Assembly: GCA_900557195.1 (NCBI GenBank)
Contig: USRT01000001.1
Location: forward strand, 1 to 64,000
From: an uncultured Clostridium sp.
GTDB taxonomy: Bacteria; Bacillota; Clostridia; TANB77; CAG-508
DNA: 64,000 nt
Reading direction: 5' to 3'
The position numbers were made by a program, and so were the translations under genes. The notes under the pieces are model-generated. The model was given only the letters and a program-made list of their open reading frames with translations. It was not told the origin of the DNA and did not search any database. Below, one piece after another: positions 27,344-36,691 of the stretch (positions are counted from its first letter, which is position 1; each line of letters starts with the position of its first letter).

Positions 27344-28648
27344 TTATCGTACAATTACCTCATCATCGGCAGGACCGATACCAATGTATTTCACAGGTAT
27401 TCCAGTCATATCCTCGATGAGCTGAATGTACTCCTTTGCATGAGGTGGCAAATCCTCGAAAGATTTACATGTCTTCGGGTCAATCTCCCAAGCCCAGTTG
27501 TACCGTTTGTATACAGGCTCGATTTCACCAGGTTTGATATCCTGTGGTACATAATGTATTTCCTTCCCATTGTACTTATAAGCCACACATACATCGATAT
27601 AACCAATTTGACTGCCAATCTTGCCGAGGGTGTCTACATGGTTAAGACTCCAACATGTAACCCCCATTGGAACTGCACAATCCTGGAGCAGTACAATATC
27701 TGGCCAACCACATCTACGTGGTCTGCCTGTTGTAGTTCCAAATTCGAATCCTAACTCACGGATGCACTCGCCAATTTCATTGTCCTGCTCTGTTGGAAAT
27801 GGACCTTGACCAACACGAGAAGTGTACGCTTTTGCGACACCTATAACCTTGGCTTTAACATTAGGACCAATTCCTGCACCAGAAAGTGTTCCTGATGGGT
27901 TAGGTGATGATGATGTTACATCAGGGTAATCACCATGATCCAAATCTAGTCTATAAGACTGTGCCCCTTCAAGTACAATTTTCCCTCCAGCCTTGATTAC
28001 ATCTTGAATAATGATTCCTGTATCCGTAATATACGGACTCAGTTTTTCACCATACTTCCTGTAATCAACAGCGAGATTTATTGCCTCAATCTTAGTTACA
28101 ACTTTATTCTCGAACCCTTTTGTGTTCTTAAATAATACATTGTGAACTGCCACAGCCTGCTCGATTTTAGCGGCTAATTCCTCGACTGGAAGTAGCAAGT
28201 CGTACATTCTTATTCCTGTACGATTAGCCTTATCCATATAGCATGGACCGATTCCCTTTCGGGTAGTACCAATAGGATTTGTTTTTTTAGCTTCATACAA
28301 AGCATCCAAATCCATATGGTACGGGAAAATCACATGAGCTTTACCACTTACATGCAGTAATTCTGGTGTCACTTTTACTCCACCGTTCCAAAGCTGACGC
28401 ATGTTTTCAAGCAGAACTGCTGGGTTGATAACAACACCAGGTCCAATTACACTTTCAACACCATGTACTAACGCTCCAGGAACAATGTTAAGTGCAAACT
28501 TTTTTCCTGCATACTTAACCGTGTGCCCAGCATTGTTTCCGCCAGTTGACCGAACAGCCAGACTAGCGTTTGCAGATTCATGTGTAGCAACTTTTCCTTT
28601 AGCTTCATCGCCCCACTGAGTACCTGCAACAATAACAACTTCACTCAT
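27344..28648 (-). CDS. purA: Adenylosuccinate synthetase-like protein, divergent, foreign composition
   Basis: PurA joins IMP and aspartate using GTP in AMP synthesis. The 434 residues show WGDEAKGK (residues ~12-19; usual GDEGKGK, catalytic Asp kept), GGNNAGHTV (catalytic His), KGIGPCYMDKANRTGIR, and TTGRPRRCGW. Several otherwise conserved stretches are altered: ATHESANAS follows the P-loop where VDLLSE is expected, and PNPSGTLSGAGIGP replaces the usual NTTAGG-type loop. AAGGAGGG precedes the ATG. Codon use and G+C differ from all neighbours. It has two in-frame CGGs (28550-28552, conserved VRS Arg; 27503-27505) that must be read as sense codons. I infer recent transfer. Confidence 0.88.
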   Translation of the reverse strand: MSEVVIVAGTQWGDEAKGKVATHESANASLAVRSTGGNNAGHTVKYAGKKFALNIVPGALVHGVESVIGPGVVINPAVLLENMRQLWNGGVKVTPELLHVSGKAHVIFPYHMDLDALYEAKKTNPIGTTRKGIGPCYMDKANRTGIRMYDLLLPVEELAAKIEQAVAVHNVLFKNTKGFENKVVTKIEAINLAVDYRKYGEKLSPYITDTGIIIQDVIKAGGKIVLEGAQSYRLDLDHGDYPDVTSSSPNPSGTLSGAGIGPNVKAKVIGVAKAYTSRVGQGPFPTEQDNEIGECIRELGFEFGTTTGRPRRCGWPDIVLLQDCAVPMGVTCWSLNHVDTLGKIGSQIGYIDVCVAYKYNGKEIHYVPQDIKPGEIEPVYKRYNWAWEIDPKTCKSFEDLPPHAKEYIQLIEDMTGIPVKYIGIGPADDEVIVR

Positions 28649-29049
28649 TTTTAAAACCCTCCTTAGGTTTTACGCACCAATTATTCAACATTCTAACACT
28701 GTATGGTGCTAAGTCCAGTATCAGAGTGTATTGGCCATTGCCAAAATCATCATGATTATATATCATATTGTAACTCATGTCAATTATGTAAAGCTTTTTA
28801 TCTTATTTTTCTTTGGATTGTTTGTTATTTTGTAATATTTAATTTTTATAATAATATCTTTAATGTTAAATTTTTAATATTATTTAAAAATTTATTGCAT
28901 TTTAAATAATATAAAATTAGAACTCTAATTTTACATACATAACACATTTTGCCTAATTATATTTTCATTTAATCTTCACATGTTCTAATCAAAAAACATT
29001 TTTCACATTTATTATTCCTTTTCATATACTACTATAGGAAGGTGATTTT
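28649..29049. promoter_or_regulatory. Divergent purA/feoB intergenic region with candidate feoB promoter
   Basis: On the plus strand TTCACA (29002-29007), 17-bp spacer, TATACT (29025-29030) precedes feoB by only 20 bp; this is a candidate promoter. On the purA side ATTCTAACACTGTATGGTGC near 28690 is G+C-richer and seems to belong to the imported segment. The region between is AT-rich with no ORF. Confidence 0.4.
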
Positions 29050-31204
29050 ATGGGTCTAACAAGTAGCTCTACTGGAACAAAATTGCTAAATGATGATTTA
29101 AAAGAGCTTAAAAATAAATGTAAATATACTATAGCTATTGGACGGAAATCCAAATGTAGGTAAATCTACAATTTTTAATAATTTAACTGGTATGCATCAA
29201 CATACTGGTAACTGGCCTCGGAAAAACAGTATCTAATGCTGCTGGTATTACAAATTTTGGTAAAGAAAATTACTTATTAGTTGATATTCCTGGTACATAT
29301 TCCTTAATGTCAAATTCTGAAGAAGAAGAAATTGCAAGAGATTATATTTGTTTTGGAGATGCTGATGCTAGCATTATTGTAGTAGATGCAACATGTTTGG
29401 AAAGAAACTTAAATTTAGTATACCAGACTATGGAAATTACAAATAAATTAGTAGTATGTGTTAATTTATTGGACGAAGCTGAAAAAAAAGGAATTCATAT
29501 AGATCTAAAATTATTAGAAAAACATCTAGGTGTACCAGTTGTTGGTACTATTGCTAGAAAAAAGAAAACATTAAATAATCTAATGAAAAAAGTTAAAGAA
29601 GTATGTGAAGGTAACTTCATTTCTAATCCCCAGATTCCAAAATATCCAATTTTAATAGAAGATTCAATTTTAAGATTGAAATCAGAAATTGAAAAAATAA
29701 TTCCAAAAAACAAAAAATATTTATCAAGATGGATTGCCTTAAAACTTTTAGATAATGATGAAAAAATAATAAGTTCTATAGATTCAAATATATTTTATAA
29801 TACCCTTAAAAATAACAAAAACTTAAATAAAGAATTATCACATTGTAGAACCTTATTAAATACTTCTAATTTAGAAAATGATAAATTTAAAGATAAAATC
29901 GTATCTACTATATTATTTACAGCTGAAAATATTTGTACTGATATTTGTACATATGATAATTGTAGATATAATCAAAGGGATAGAAAAATAGATAAAATCC
30001 TAACTTCAAAAACATTTGGATTACCAATTATGCTATTATTTTTAGCTACTATATTTTGGCTTACAATTACAGGTGCTAATTATCCTTCTCAAATGCTCTC
30101 TAATTTTTTTAGTTTTCTTCAAGAAAAACTTACTATATTATTAAATTACCTCTCATTTCCTGCATGGCTAACTAGCATTTTAATTGATGGAATTTATTCT
30201 ACTTTAACATGGGTTGTATCCGTTATGTTACCTCCAATGGCTATTTTCTTCCCATTATTTACTATCATGGAAGATTTAGGATATTTACCACGTATAGCAT
30301 TTAATCTAGATAAGTACTTTAGAAAAGCATGCAGTTCTCGGAAAGCAGGCACTTACTATGTGTATGCGGATTTGGTTGTAATGCTGCTGGTGTTATTGGA
30401 TGCAGAATTATTGATTCTCCACGTGAAAAATTAATTGCAATTTTAACCAATAGTTTTGTACCTTGTAATGGAAGATTTCCATTTTTAATAACAATATCTA
30501 TGATATTTATTAGTAGTTTAGCATCCGGATTTAGTGCTTCACTTCTATCAACTTTAGCAGTCTTGGCTATTGTAGTATTTGGAATTATGATGACACTATT
30601 TATATCCAAAATTTTGTCTAAAACAATATTAAAAGGCATCCCTTCTTCATTTGTATTAGAACTTCCTCCTTATAGAAAACCACAAATTGGAAAGGTCTTT
30701 ATACGCTCTATTTTTGATAGAACTCTATTTGTTTTAGGAAGAGCAGTTAGTGTTGCTATTCCTGCTGGAATTATAATTTGGTTATTTGCAAATATTCAGT
30801 TTAATGATATTAGTATTTTAACATATGTTGCGAGCTTTTTTGACCCTTTTGCCAAATTAATGGGATTAGATGGTTATATATTAACAGCATTTATTTTAGG
30901 TTTGCCAGCTAATGAGATTGTACTTCCTATAATTCTTATGAGTTATATGCAAACTGGTACCTTAGTAGACTTAGAAGATAATTTTGCTATAGGTCAAATT
31001 TTGTTACAAAATGGATGGACATTAATTACTGCAATTAATGTAATGATTTTTACTTTATTACATTTTCCTTGTAGTACAACACTAATGACAATAAAAAAAG
31101 AAACTGGTAAATGGAAATGGAGCTTAATTGCATTTGCACTTCCTACAGTATGTGGAATTATTATTTGCATGTGTACAAATTTAATTTGGAATGTGTTTAT
31201 CTAA
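29050..31204 (+). CDS. feoB: Ferrous iron transporter FeoB; +1 skips at four CGGA sites
   Basis: FeoB is a membrane Fe(II) transporter with an N-terminal G-protein domain. Skipping C at CGG 29143-29145, 29219-29221, 30339-30341 and 30367-30369 (residues 32, 57, 430, 439) yields one 716-residue protein. Each skip restores a conserved motif: G1 IGGNPNVGKST, the NWPGKTV switch, SSGKQALTM, and MCMGFGCNAAGV of the first gate domain. The remaining G-domain motifs and about ten membrane helices are present, and the C-terminus has the second gate (ALPTVCGIIICM). A TCC GGA at ~30523, out of frame, is read normally. GGAAGGTG precedes the ATG. Confidence 0.95.
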
Positions 31205-31508
31205 CTTAAGAAAAGAGACTCTAAAATACAATTCAATTCTATTTTAATACAGATTTAATATTTTTATTATGAGCAATATTGTTTCAGAAGATGGCAGTAT
31301 ATTTTCTGCCATCATTGTTTACACTTGGTATATTTTAACACATATACTTCGCAAGTTGTATATTCTGTTTATTGCAGAATAAATAAAACAACAAAAAAAA
31401 ATAAAATATAAAAAATAAGCCTAACGAAATAAAGCCAAATTATTAAACTCCTTTGTATAATAATTTGACTTTATTTCATTCTAAGGACTCTCTTTTCTAT
31501 TTTTATAA
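31205..31508. terminator. Bidirectional terminator between feoB and the GNAT gene
   Basis: At 31419-31482 GAAATAAAGCCAAATTATTA pairs with TATAATAATTTGACTTTATTTC. An outer pair, AAAAGAGACTCT at 31212 and GGACTCTCTTTTC at 31486, may extend the structure. A second smaller hairpin, GATGGCAGTATATTTTCTGCCATC, lies at 31290-31313. No ORF. Confidence 0.7.
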
Positions 31509-32372
31509 CTAATCTTCAAATTCAATTAATAACTCTTCTGAAATTCTTTCGTATCCTATTTTCTCATAAACATGATTACTAACTGGATTTTTAGCATTTG
31601 TATATAAAGCTAAAACTTTTGCACCATCATTCAACAATTTTTTTGACAAGATATACATTCCAGTTTTAGCATATCCTTTTCCTCTATGTGCTTTTGGTGT
31701 AATAACTGCTCCTATTACATATCCATTACTTAGTTTTCTACTTGTAATTGCTTGCATTACAATCTCATTTTCATGGTTTTTAAATAAATATAATCCTTTT
31801 TTTATATGTATATCAGCATGAGATTTAGCTTCTTCATGTGTTATTATTTCTTTGTGTGCATCTTCTTGAAACTCTCTTATATTATCACAAATTGTACCCA
31901 TTTCATTAAAATTGTCTTCAACTTGTATCATTTCCAAATCATGCAAATCTAAATTTTCATTTAATTTAGTTAACTCTAAAATATATTTATCCTTTTTAGT
32001 TTTAATCTTTTTATGTGTTATATCTACATAATATTTAGCTACTTTTTCACAAAGCTCTTTTCTAGAATTTATTTCTAGCAGATTAATTTCTAATTCATTA
32101 ATTTTATATGCAATATACTTACAAATTTCGTCTGAACAATTATTAGTAGGAGAATACATAAGTAGTCCATTCCTTGGTCTATTTATAATTATTATCATCT
32201 GAACTAAACCTTCATCTTCAATTCTTGCAAGTAGCCAATTTGCTATCTCATCTTCTTCTGCTGATAAAATAACACCTATCATAATATTATTTAATGCTTC
32301 TTCTTTCTCTAGTAATAATAAATTCTCATCGCAAAATTCCTTTTTCGTTTTATATTTTTTTAGTTCCATCAT
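31509..32372 (-). CDS. GNAT-family N-acetyltransferase
   Basis: A 287-residue protein whose C-terminal half has the GNAT acetyl-CoA fold: VIGAVITPKAHRGKGYAKTG (residues ~215-234, with the R/Q-x-x-G-x-G/A motif as HRGKGYA) and the downstream VSNHVYEKIGYERI. The N-terminal half resembles the GNAT-like acceptor domain often seen in clostridial two-domain acetyltransferases. The acceptor is unknown. AAAGGAG precedes the ATG-ATG start; either codon is possible. It is convergent with feoB. Confidence 0.85.
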   Translation of the reverse strand: MMELKKYKTKKEFCDENLLLLEKEEALNNIMIGVILSAEEDEIANWLLARIEDEGLVQMIIIINRPRNGLLMYSPTNNCSDEICKYIAYKINELEINLLEINSRKELCEKVAKYYVDITHKKIKTKKDKYILELTKLNENLDLHDLEMIQVEDNFNEMGTICDNIREFQEDAHKEIITHEEAKSHADIHIKKGLYLFKNHENEIVMQAITSRKLSNGYVIGAVITPKAHRGKGYAKTGMYILSKKLLNDGAKVLALYTNAKNPVSNHVYEKIGYERISEELLIEFED

Positions 32373-32444
32373 ATTATTTCTCCTTTGTTACTTCTTTATT
32401 TTCATAGTAATTTTTTATAATATTACTAAATTACTTTTATCATT

Positions 32445-33122
32445 TTACTCTTTTAATCTTCTTCTTATTTCTTTATAATTTTTCATATATTGTTCAACCA
32501 TGTTCCAGAACTCTTTTGAATGATTCATATATTTTAAATGACATATTTCATGTAATACTACATATTGTATTACTGTTCTATCATATTTCATCAAACTAGA
32601 ATTAATAGTAATATTCTTATTAGAAGTACATGTTCCCCATGCAGTTTTTAGTTTTTTTATACGATATTTATTAGGTTTAATACCAACAATCCTTGTTATT
32701 ATTTGCATTGCCATATCGACTTCTTTTTCTGCAACCTTCATATATACATCATCTAAAAGTTCTTCTATTATTTTTTCATATTCTTTTTTATATTTCTTAG
32801 GTATCTCTACTATCATGTTTCCATTCTCAATATAAATATTAGATGTATTTGGTTTTATAAATTTTATTTTTAAAGGATATGCTTTACCTAATAAAAAAAC
32901 ATTACTTCCCTGTTTATATCTATCTACATGCATATTTTCCAACTTCTCATAAATCCATTTTTTCTTTTCTTCTACTGCTCTTTCAATATCTTTATCTCTT
33001 ACTCTAGATGGTGCTTTAACAATTACTTTTCCATCTTTTATGTGTATATATAAATTTTTTATTTTAGACTTTATTACTTCATACTCAATTAATTTATCTT
33101 TATATAATACAGTATTTTTCAT
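32445..33122 (-). CDS. YgjP/WLM-type metallopeptidase (M48-like, DUF45)
   Basis: A 225-residue predicted zinc protease of the YgjP family. The zinc signature HEICHLKYMNHS (HExxH at residues ~190-194, second His after) sits near the C-terminus; the segment KTAWGTCTSNKNI upstream (with W-G-x-C) is the family hallmark. The N-terminal region is basic beta-rich (KVIVKAPSRVRDKDIE). Cellular role unknown; often found near restriction or DNA genes. The start has AAGGTGAAG upstream. Native composition. Confidence 0.85.
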   Translation of the reverse strand: MKNTVLYKDKLIEYEVIKSKIKNLYIHIKDGKVIVKAPSRVRDKDIERAVEEKKKWIYEKLENMHVDRYKQGSNVFLLGKAYPLKIKFIKPNTSNIYIENGNMIVEIPKKYKKEYEKIIEELLDDVYMKVAEKEVDMAMQIITRIVGIKPNKYRIKKLKTAWGTCTSNKNITINSSLMKYDRTVIQYVVLHEICHLKYMNHSKEFWNMVEQYMKNYKEIRRRLKE

Positions 33123-33494
33123 TTAAAAACTTCACCTTTTCTTGATTTTACATAATTCATTATACCATACTTTTTTGTTAAATAAAACATTTTGGAATAT
33201 GTTTTATGACTTTTTATAATTAATTGTAATTCAAATAATTATAAATTTTCAAATGGTTACTATTCACTACTTAATCAAAAGTACATACTAGTATATATGG
33301 TAGACTATGTCCCTAAAATTAGACTACAAAACCCTATTAAAATTATTTTTTTGACTATACAAGCATAATAATAACTTGACAATACAATCTATACTCTGTT
33401 ATTATTCATATAATTTAATAAATTCTATTTCTCAGGTTATATTTAAAAAACCAACTTTTATTCATATTTATTTTTATCAAAAGGAGTTTACCAA
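33123..33494. repeat. Intergenic region with 5' remnant of family-1 palindromic element
   Basis: GTTACTATTCAC...AAAAGTACATACTAG at about 33256-33292 matches the left end of the 21.2-kb element family. The arms and core that should follow are missing. The rest is AT-rich leader of recQ with AAAAGGAG before the start. Confidence 0.6.
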
Positions 33495-34696
33495 ATGAAT
33501 AAATCATTAATATTGTTAAAACAATACTTTGGATACACATCTTTCCGAAAAGGTCAATCAGAAATTATATCTAATATATTAAATAAAAGAGACTGTTTAG
33601 CAATTCTCCCAACTGGAGCTGGAAAATCTATTTGTTATCAAATCCCTGCTCTTATTTTTAATAATCTTACAATAGTTATATCTCCACTAATATCATTAAT
33701 GAAAGATCAAGTAGATAAATTAAATGAAAAAAATATTCCATCCATATATATTAATAGTAATATGTCTAATATTGAATATTCTCGGAGTTTTAAAAAATAT
33801 ACAATTAGGTATCTACAAAATTTTATATATTGCACCAGAAAGACTTGATAATAAAGACTTTTTAGAAATCATAAAAAACATCTCCATATCATTAATCGCA
33901 ATTGATGAAGCCCATTGTGTATCTGAATGGGGTCATGACTTTAGAAAAAGTTATTTAAATATATGTAAATTCATATCTTCATTGCCACGGAAGACCTGTT
34001 ATTGCTGCATTTACTGCAACAGCTACTAAACTAGTAAAAAAAGATATTATTAGTATATTAGATTTAAAAAATCCATTTATTCTAACAACTACTTTTAATA
34101 GAGAAAATTTATCTTTTTTTGTAGCATCTCCTATTAATAAAATAGATTTTATATTAAACTTTATACAAAAAAATTACTTTGATTCTGGTATAATTTATTG
34201 TAATTCAAGAAAAAATGTAGACTTTTTATATGACTATCTTTCTTTAAAAGGTTATCATTCCAGTAAATATCACGCAGGTCTCACATCATTTGAAAGAACC
34301 ACATATCAAAACTTATTCCTTTCTGATAAATGTAAAATTATGATTGCCACAAATGCATTTGGAATGGGAATTGATAAACCATCTATTCGATATGTTATAC
34401 ATTATAATATGCCTAAAAATATAGAAGGCTATTATCAAGAAGCTGGCCGTAGTGGAAGAGATGGAAAACCATCAAAATGTATACTTTTATTTAGTTATAA
34501 CGATATATTCACAAATAAATTTTTAATTGAAAAAGGTTCAAAAAATAAATCCTATAAGTTAGATTATCAACGATTAAATTATATGATAAATTATTGTACT
34601 ACAAAAAAATGCTTACGTTCATACTTGTTAGAATATTTTGGAGAAAAGCCCCAAAATAATAATTGTGGAAATTGCGGAAATTGTATAGAACAATAG
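33495..34696 (+). CDS. recQ: RecQ-family ATP-dependent DNA helicase; +1 skips at two CGGA sites
   Basis: A 3'-5' DNA helicase. Skipping C at CGG 33783-33785 and 33988-33990 (residues 97 and 165) produces a continuous 399-residue protein. The sites restore EYSGVLKNIQLGIYKILYIAPERL and SLPGRPVIAAFTATAT (motif III). Visible motifs: FRKGQSEII (motif 0), LPTGAGKS (motif I), DEAH (motif II), ATNAFGMGIDKP (motif V) and QEAGRSGRDG (motif VI). The RecQ zinc domain is short (CLRSYLLEYFGE..CGNCGNC) and there is no winged-helix or HRDC domain, so it is a short-form RecQ. Its stop lies at the edge of a 175-bp repeat also found at 53.6 kb. Confidence 0.93.
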
Positions 34697-34861
34697 CGAA
34701 CTGAATTATATTTCATACTTAATTGATTCTATTACATCACGCATTTAATTGTTCGTGCACCAATTTTTGTAAAAAAATTATGTGCAATTATTTTATATAA
34801 TATTAAAGCCTCTATTAGTTAAATTTTACTTTCAACTTGAAATTTCCTATTATATAAAAAA
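34687..34861 (+). repeat. Dispersed ~175-bp repeat, copy 1
   Basis: From AGAACAATAGC at the recQ stop to TTTCCTATTATATAA. It is about 80 percent identical by eye to 53611-53782 in the same orientation; shared blocks include AATTATATTTCATACTTAATTG, CCAATTTTTGTAAAAAA and GCCTCTATTAGTTAAATTTTACTTT. No ORF; its nature is unknown. Both copies end at a terminator hairpin for a minus-strand gene. Confidence 0.8.
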
Positions 34862-34893
34862 AGTTGATTTTTTCAAATCAACTTTTAATCTAT
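34857..34893 (-). terminator. Intrinsic terminator of the DUF2752 gene
   Basis: AAAAGTTGATTTGAAAAAATCAACTTTTTTT on the minus strand, one base past the coding end. Confidence 0.85.
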
Positions 34894-35295
34894 TTAATAA
34901 AATAATGTTGTTAAATTTCTTGCTACTCCAAATATTAATATAATCACTAAGAAAACTTTTAACAAATTCTCCAATACTTTATTAATTATTTCTTCATTTT
35001 TTACTAGATATCGTATATAACGATACAATGCATATATTACTAATATTATTATAGGAATTAACATTAAGTTGTACCACATTGATTGTTTAATATTCCCATT
35101 TAACAAATAATGAACACTTCTCGTCATTCCACAACCAGGACATTTAATTCCAGTTAATTTATATAACATACATGGAATAAAAAAACTTTCTTCCTCTGGA
35201 TTATATACTTTAACTAAAATTATTCCTATTATGGCAACAATTAGTAAGCTTGTAACTATATATATACTTATTTTTTTCTTTTTATCTAAATTCAT
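34894..35295 (-). CDS. DUF2752 membrane protein
   Basis: A 133-residue protein with three membrane helices. The family motif CPGCGMTRS (residues ~51-59), preceded by CMLYKLTGIK and followed by HYLLNGNI, is diagnostic of DUF2752. Function unknown; the cysteines may bind metal at the membrane surface. It overlaps no neighbour but follows the zinc-ribbon gene by 7 bp, so the cluster 36242-34894 is probably one operon. Confidence 0.85.
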   Translation of the reverse strand: MNLDKKKKISIYIVTSLLIVAIIGIILVKVYNPEEESFFIPCMLYKLTGIKCPGCGMTRSVHYLLNGNIKQSMWYNLMLIPIIILVIYALYRYIRYLVKNEEIINKVLENLLKVFLVIILIFGVARNLTTLFY

Positions 35296-35302
35296 ATTTT
35301 AC

Positions 35303-35761
35303 CTACATTTCTGTTATAGCAACCATACCAAAAATAAAAACAAAATATATAATATAAAATATAATAATTACGCCTACCCATATTGCAAGTGAAATCCATG
35401 CATATTTAACCCATTTTTTAGCTTGTTCTAAACTTGCATTTGCAGATGCCATGTCTCCAAATCTTACAAATTGACTCACTTTAGACCCTTCTACTATTGA
35501 TAATATTGCAAAAACAATACCTATTATATTAGAACAACAACATAATGAAACTACTAAAGCTACAATAGCATTTGCCATATTATATGTAGGTACATTTCCC
35601 ATATTATTAACATTTACATTATTATTATAGTTTACATTGTTATTATTTTGTGCTTGTGAATTTTGTGTTTGTACTTTGTTTTTCTCTTCTAATTTTTCAC
35701 CACATTTTACACAAAACATTGAATTATCATCATTATTATAATAACATCTATTACAAATCAT
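35303..35761 (-). CDS. Zinc-ribbon membrane protein (DUF4190-like), copy 2
   Basis: 152 residues: an N-terminal zinc ribbon (MICNRCYYNNDDNSMFCVKCG, with CxxC pairs), an Asn-rich linker (NNNNVNYNNNVNVN), and two membrane helices with AIVALVVSLCC and AIWVGVIIIFYII. Between them lies VEGSKVSQFVRFGDMASANASLEQAKKW, shared almost in full with the upstream paralogue at 35810. Role unknown. Coding frame intact; no CGG. The two genes look like a recent tandem duplication. Confidence 0.8.
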   Translation of the reverse strand: MICNRCYYNNDDNSMFCVKCGEKLEEKNKVQTQNSQAQNNNNVNYNNNVNVNNMGNVPTYNMANAIVALVVSLCCCSNIIGIVFAILSIVEGSKVSQFVRFGDMASANASLEQAKKWVKYAWISLAIWVGVIIIFYIIYFVFIFGMVAITEM

Positions 35762-35809
35762 ATTTTTCCTCTTTCTTTATTTTATATTTTAAAAATTAAG
35801 TATTCAGTT

Positions 35810-36242
35810 TTACATTTCGCTTAAAGCCCCATATAGCCCCATTCCAAACATAAATATACAATATATAACTAATAATACTGCAAATACTGCTATAATAATC
35901 CAAGAAATTTTATTCCACTTTTTAGCTTGAGCTAAGCTTGCATTTGCAGCAGCTATATTACCTTGTTGTACAAAAGTTTTAACTTTTGATCCTTCTACTA
36001 AAGATAAAATTGCGAAAATTCCTCCAATTATACCACCACAGCATAAAAATGAAACTACTATTGCTATAATTGCACTTGTTGATTTATATTCAGGTACTTC
36101 AGTTCCATTATATGAATTTGTAGCATTTTGATTGTTACCGTGTATTTTGTACTATTACTTGCGGTTCTTCTAATTTAGCTCCACATTCTACACAAAATTT
36201 TGATTCATCATTATTATTAGCATTACAATTTTTACAAATCAT
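35810..36242 (-). CDS. Zinc-ribbon membrane protein (DUF4190-like), copy 1; +1 skip at CGGT (residue 35)
   Basis: Start ATG 36240-36242 behind AGGAGG. The zinc ribbon (ICKNCNANN...FCVECG) is read in the first frame up to CGG 36138-36140, directly followed by an in-frame TAA. Skipping the C gives VQNTGNNQNATN and a 143-residue protein that matches its paralogue downstream: AIIAIVVSFLCC, VEGSKVKTF and SLAQAKKW. The paralogue provides an internal control that the frames belong together. This is the only skip site where the next base is T, so the inserted codon is GGT (Gly). Confidence 0.88.
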
Positions 36243-36691
36243 AAAAACATCTCCTCCTTTTTATCCTATATTATATTTTAACATTTTTCCCTTCTAATGT
36301 CTACTTTTTTTAAAAAATAAGAAACGTATTTTACTATTTTTCTAAAGTATAATACATTTCTTATTTGAACTAACATAAGTTTTCTAACTTGTTTTACCAT
36401 CTTTATGGATCTTGTTGCAATATTTAGGATAATGAAATGAATTTTGTATAAAAAAATCTTACAAATTGATTGGAATACCTTTTTACAAGAAAAAAAGTTA
36501 GAATAGTAGATTATAAGCATGAAATTTAAGAATTAACCAAAAATTAATTAAAAAATCAAAAATAATCTTTTAAGATTATTTTAATATTTGTTACTAATAA
36601 AACCTCATATATTTATTATCTTCAATAAATATAATGAGGTTCTAATATAACAATTATCTATATTGATATCTGTTAATTAATTGTATAAATT
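36243..36691. terminator. Intergenic region with spo0A terminator
   Basis: On the minus strand AACCTCATTATATTTATTG-AAG-ATAATAAATATATGAGGTT (36604-36643) is a strong hairpin after spo0A. A weaker hairpin (AATAATCTTTTAAGATTATT) lies at about 36560-36581. A minus-strand open frame at 36278-36520 has no ribosome site and a biased composition; I do not call it a gene. Confidence 0.7.

Noticed and set aside
36278..36520. 80-residue minus-strand open frame
   Set aside because: No ribosome site, biased composition, lies over the spo0A terminator side region, and resembles no protein.
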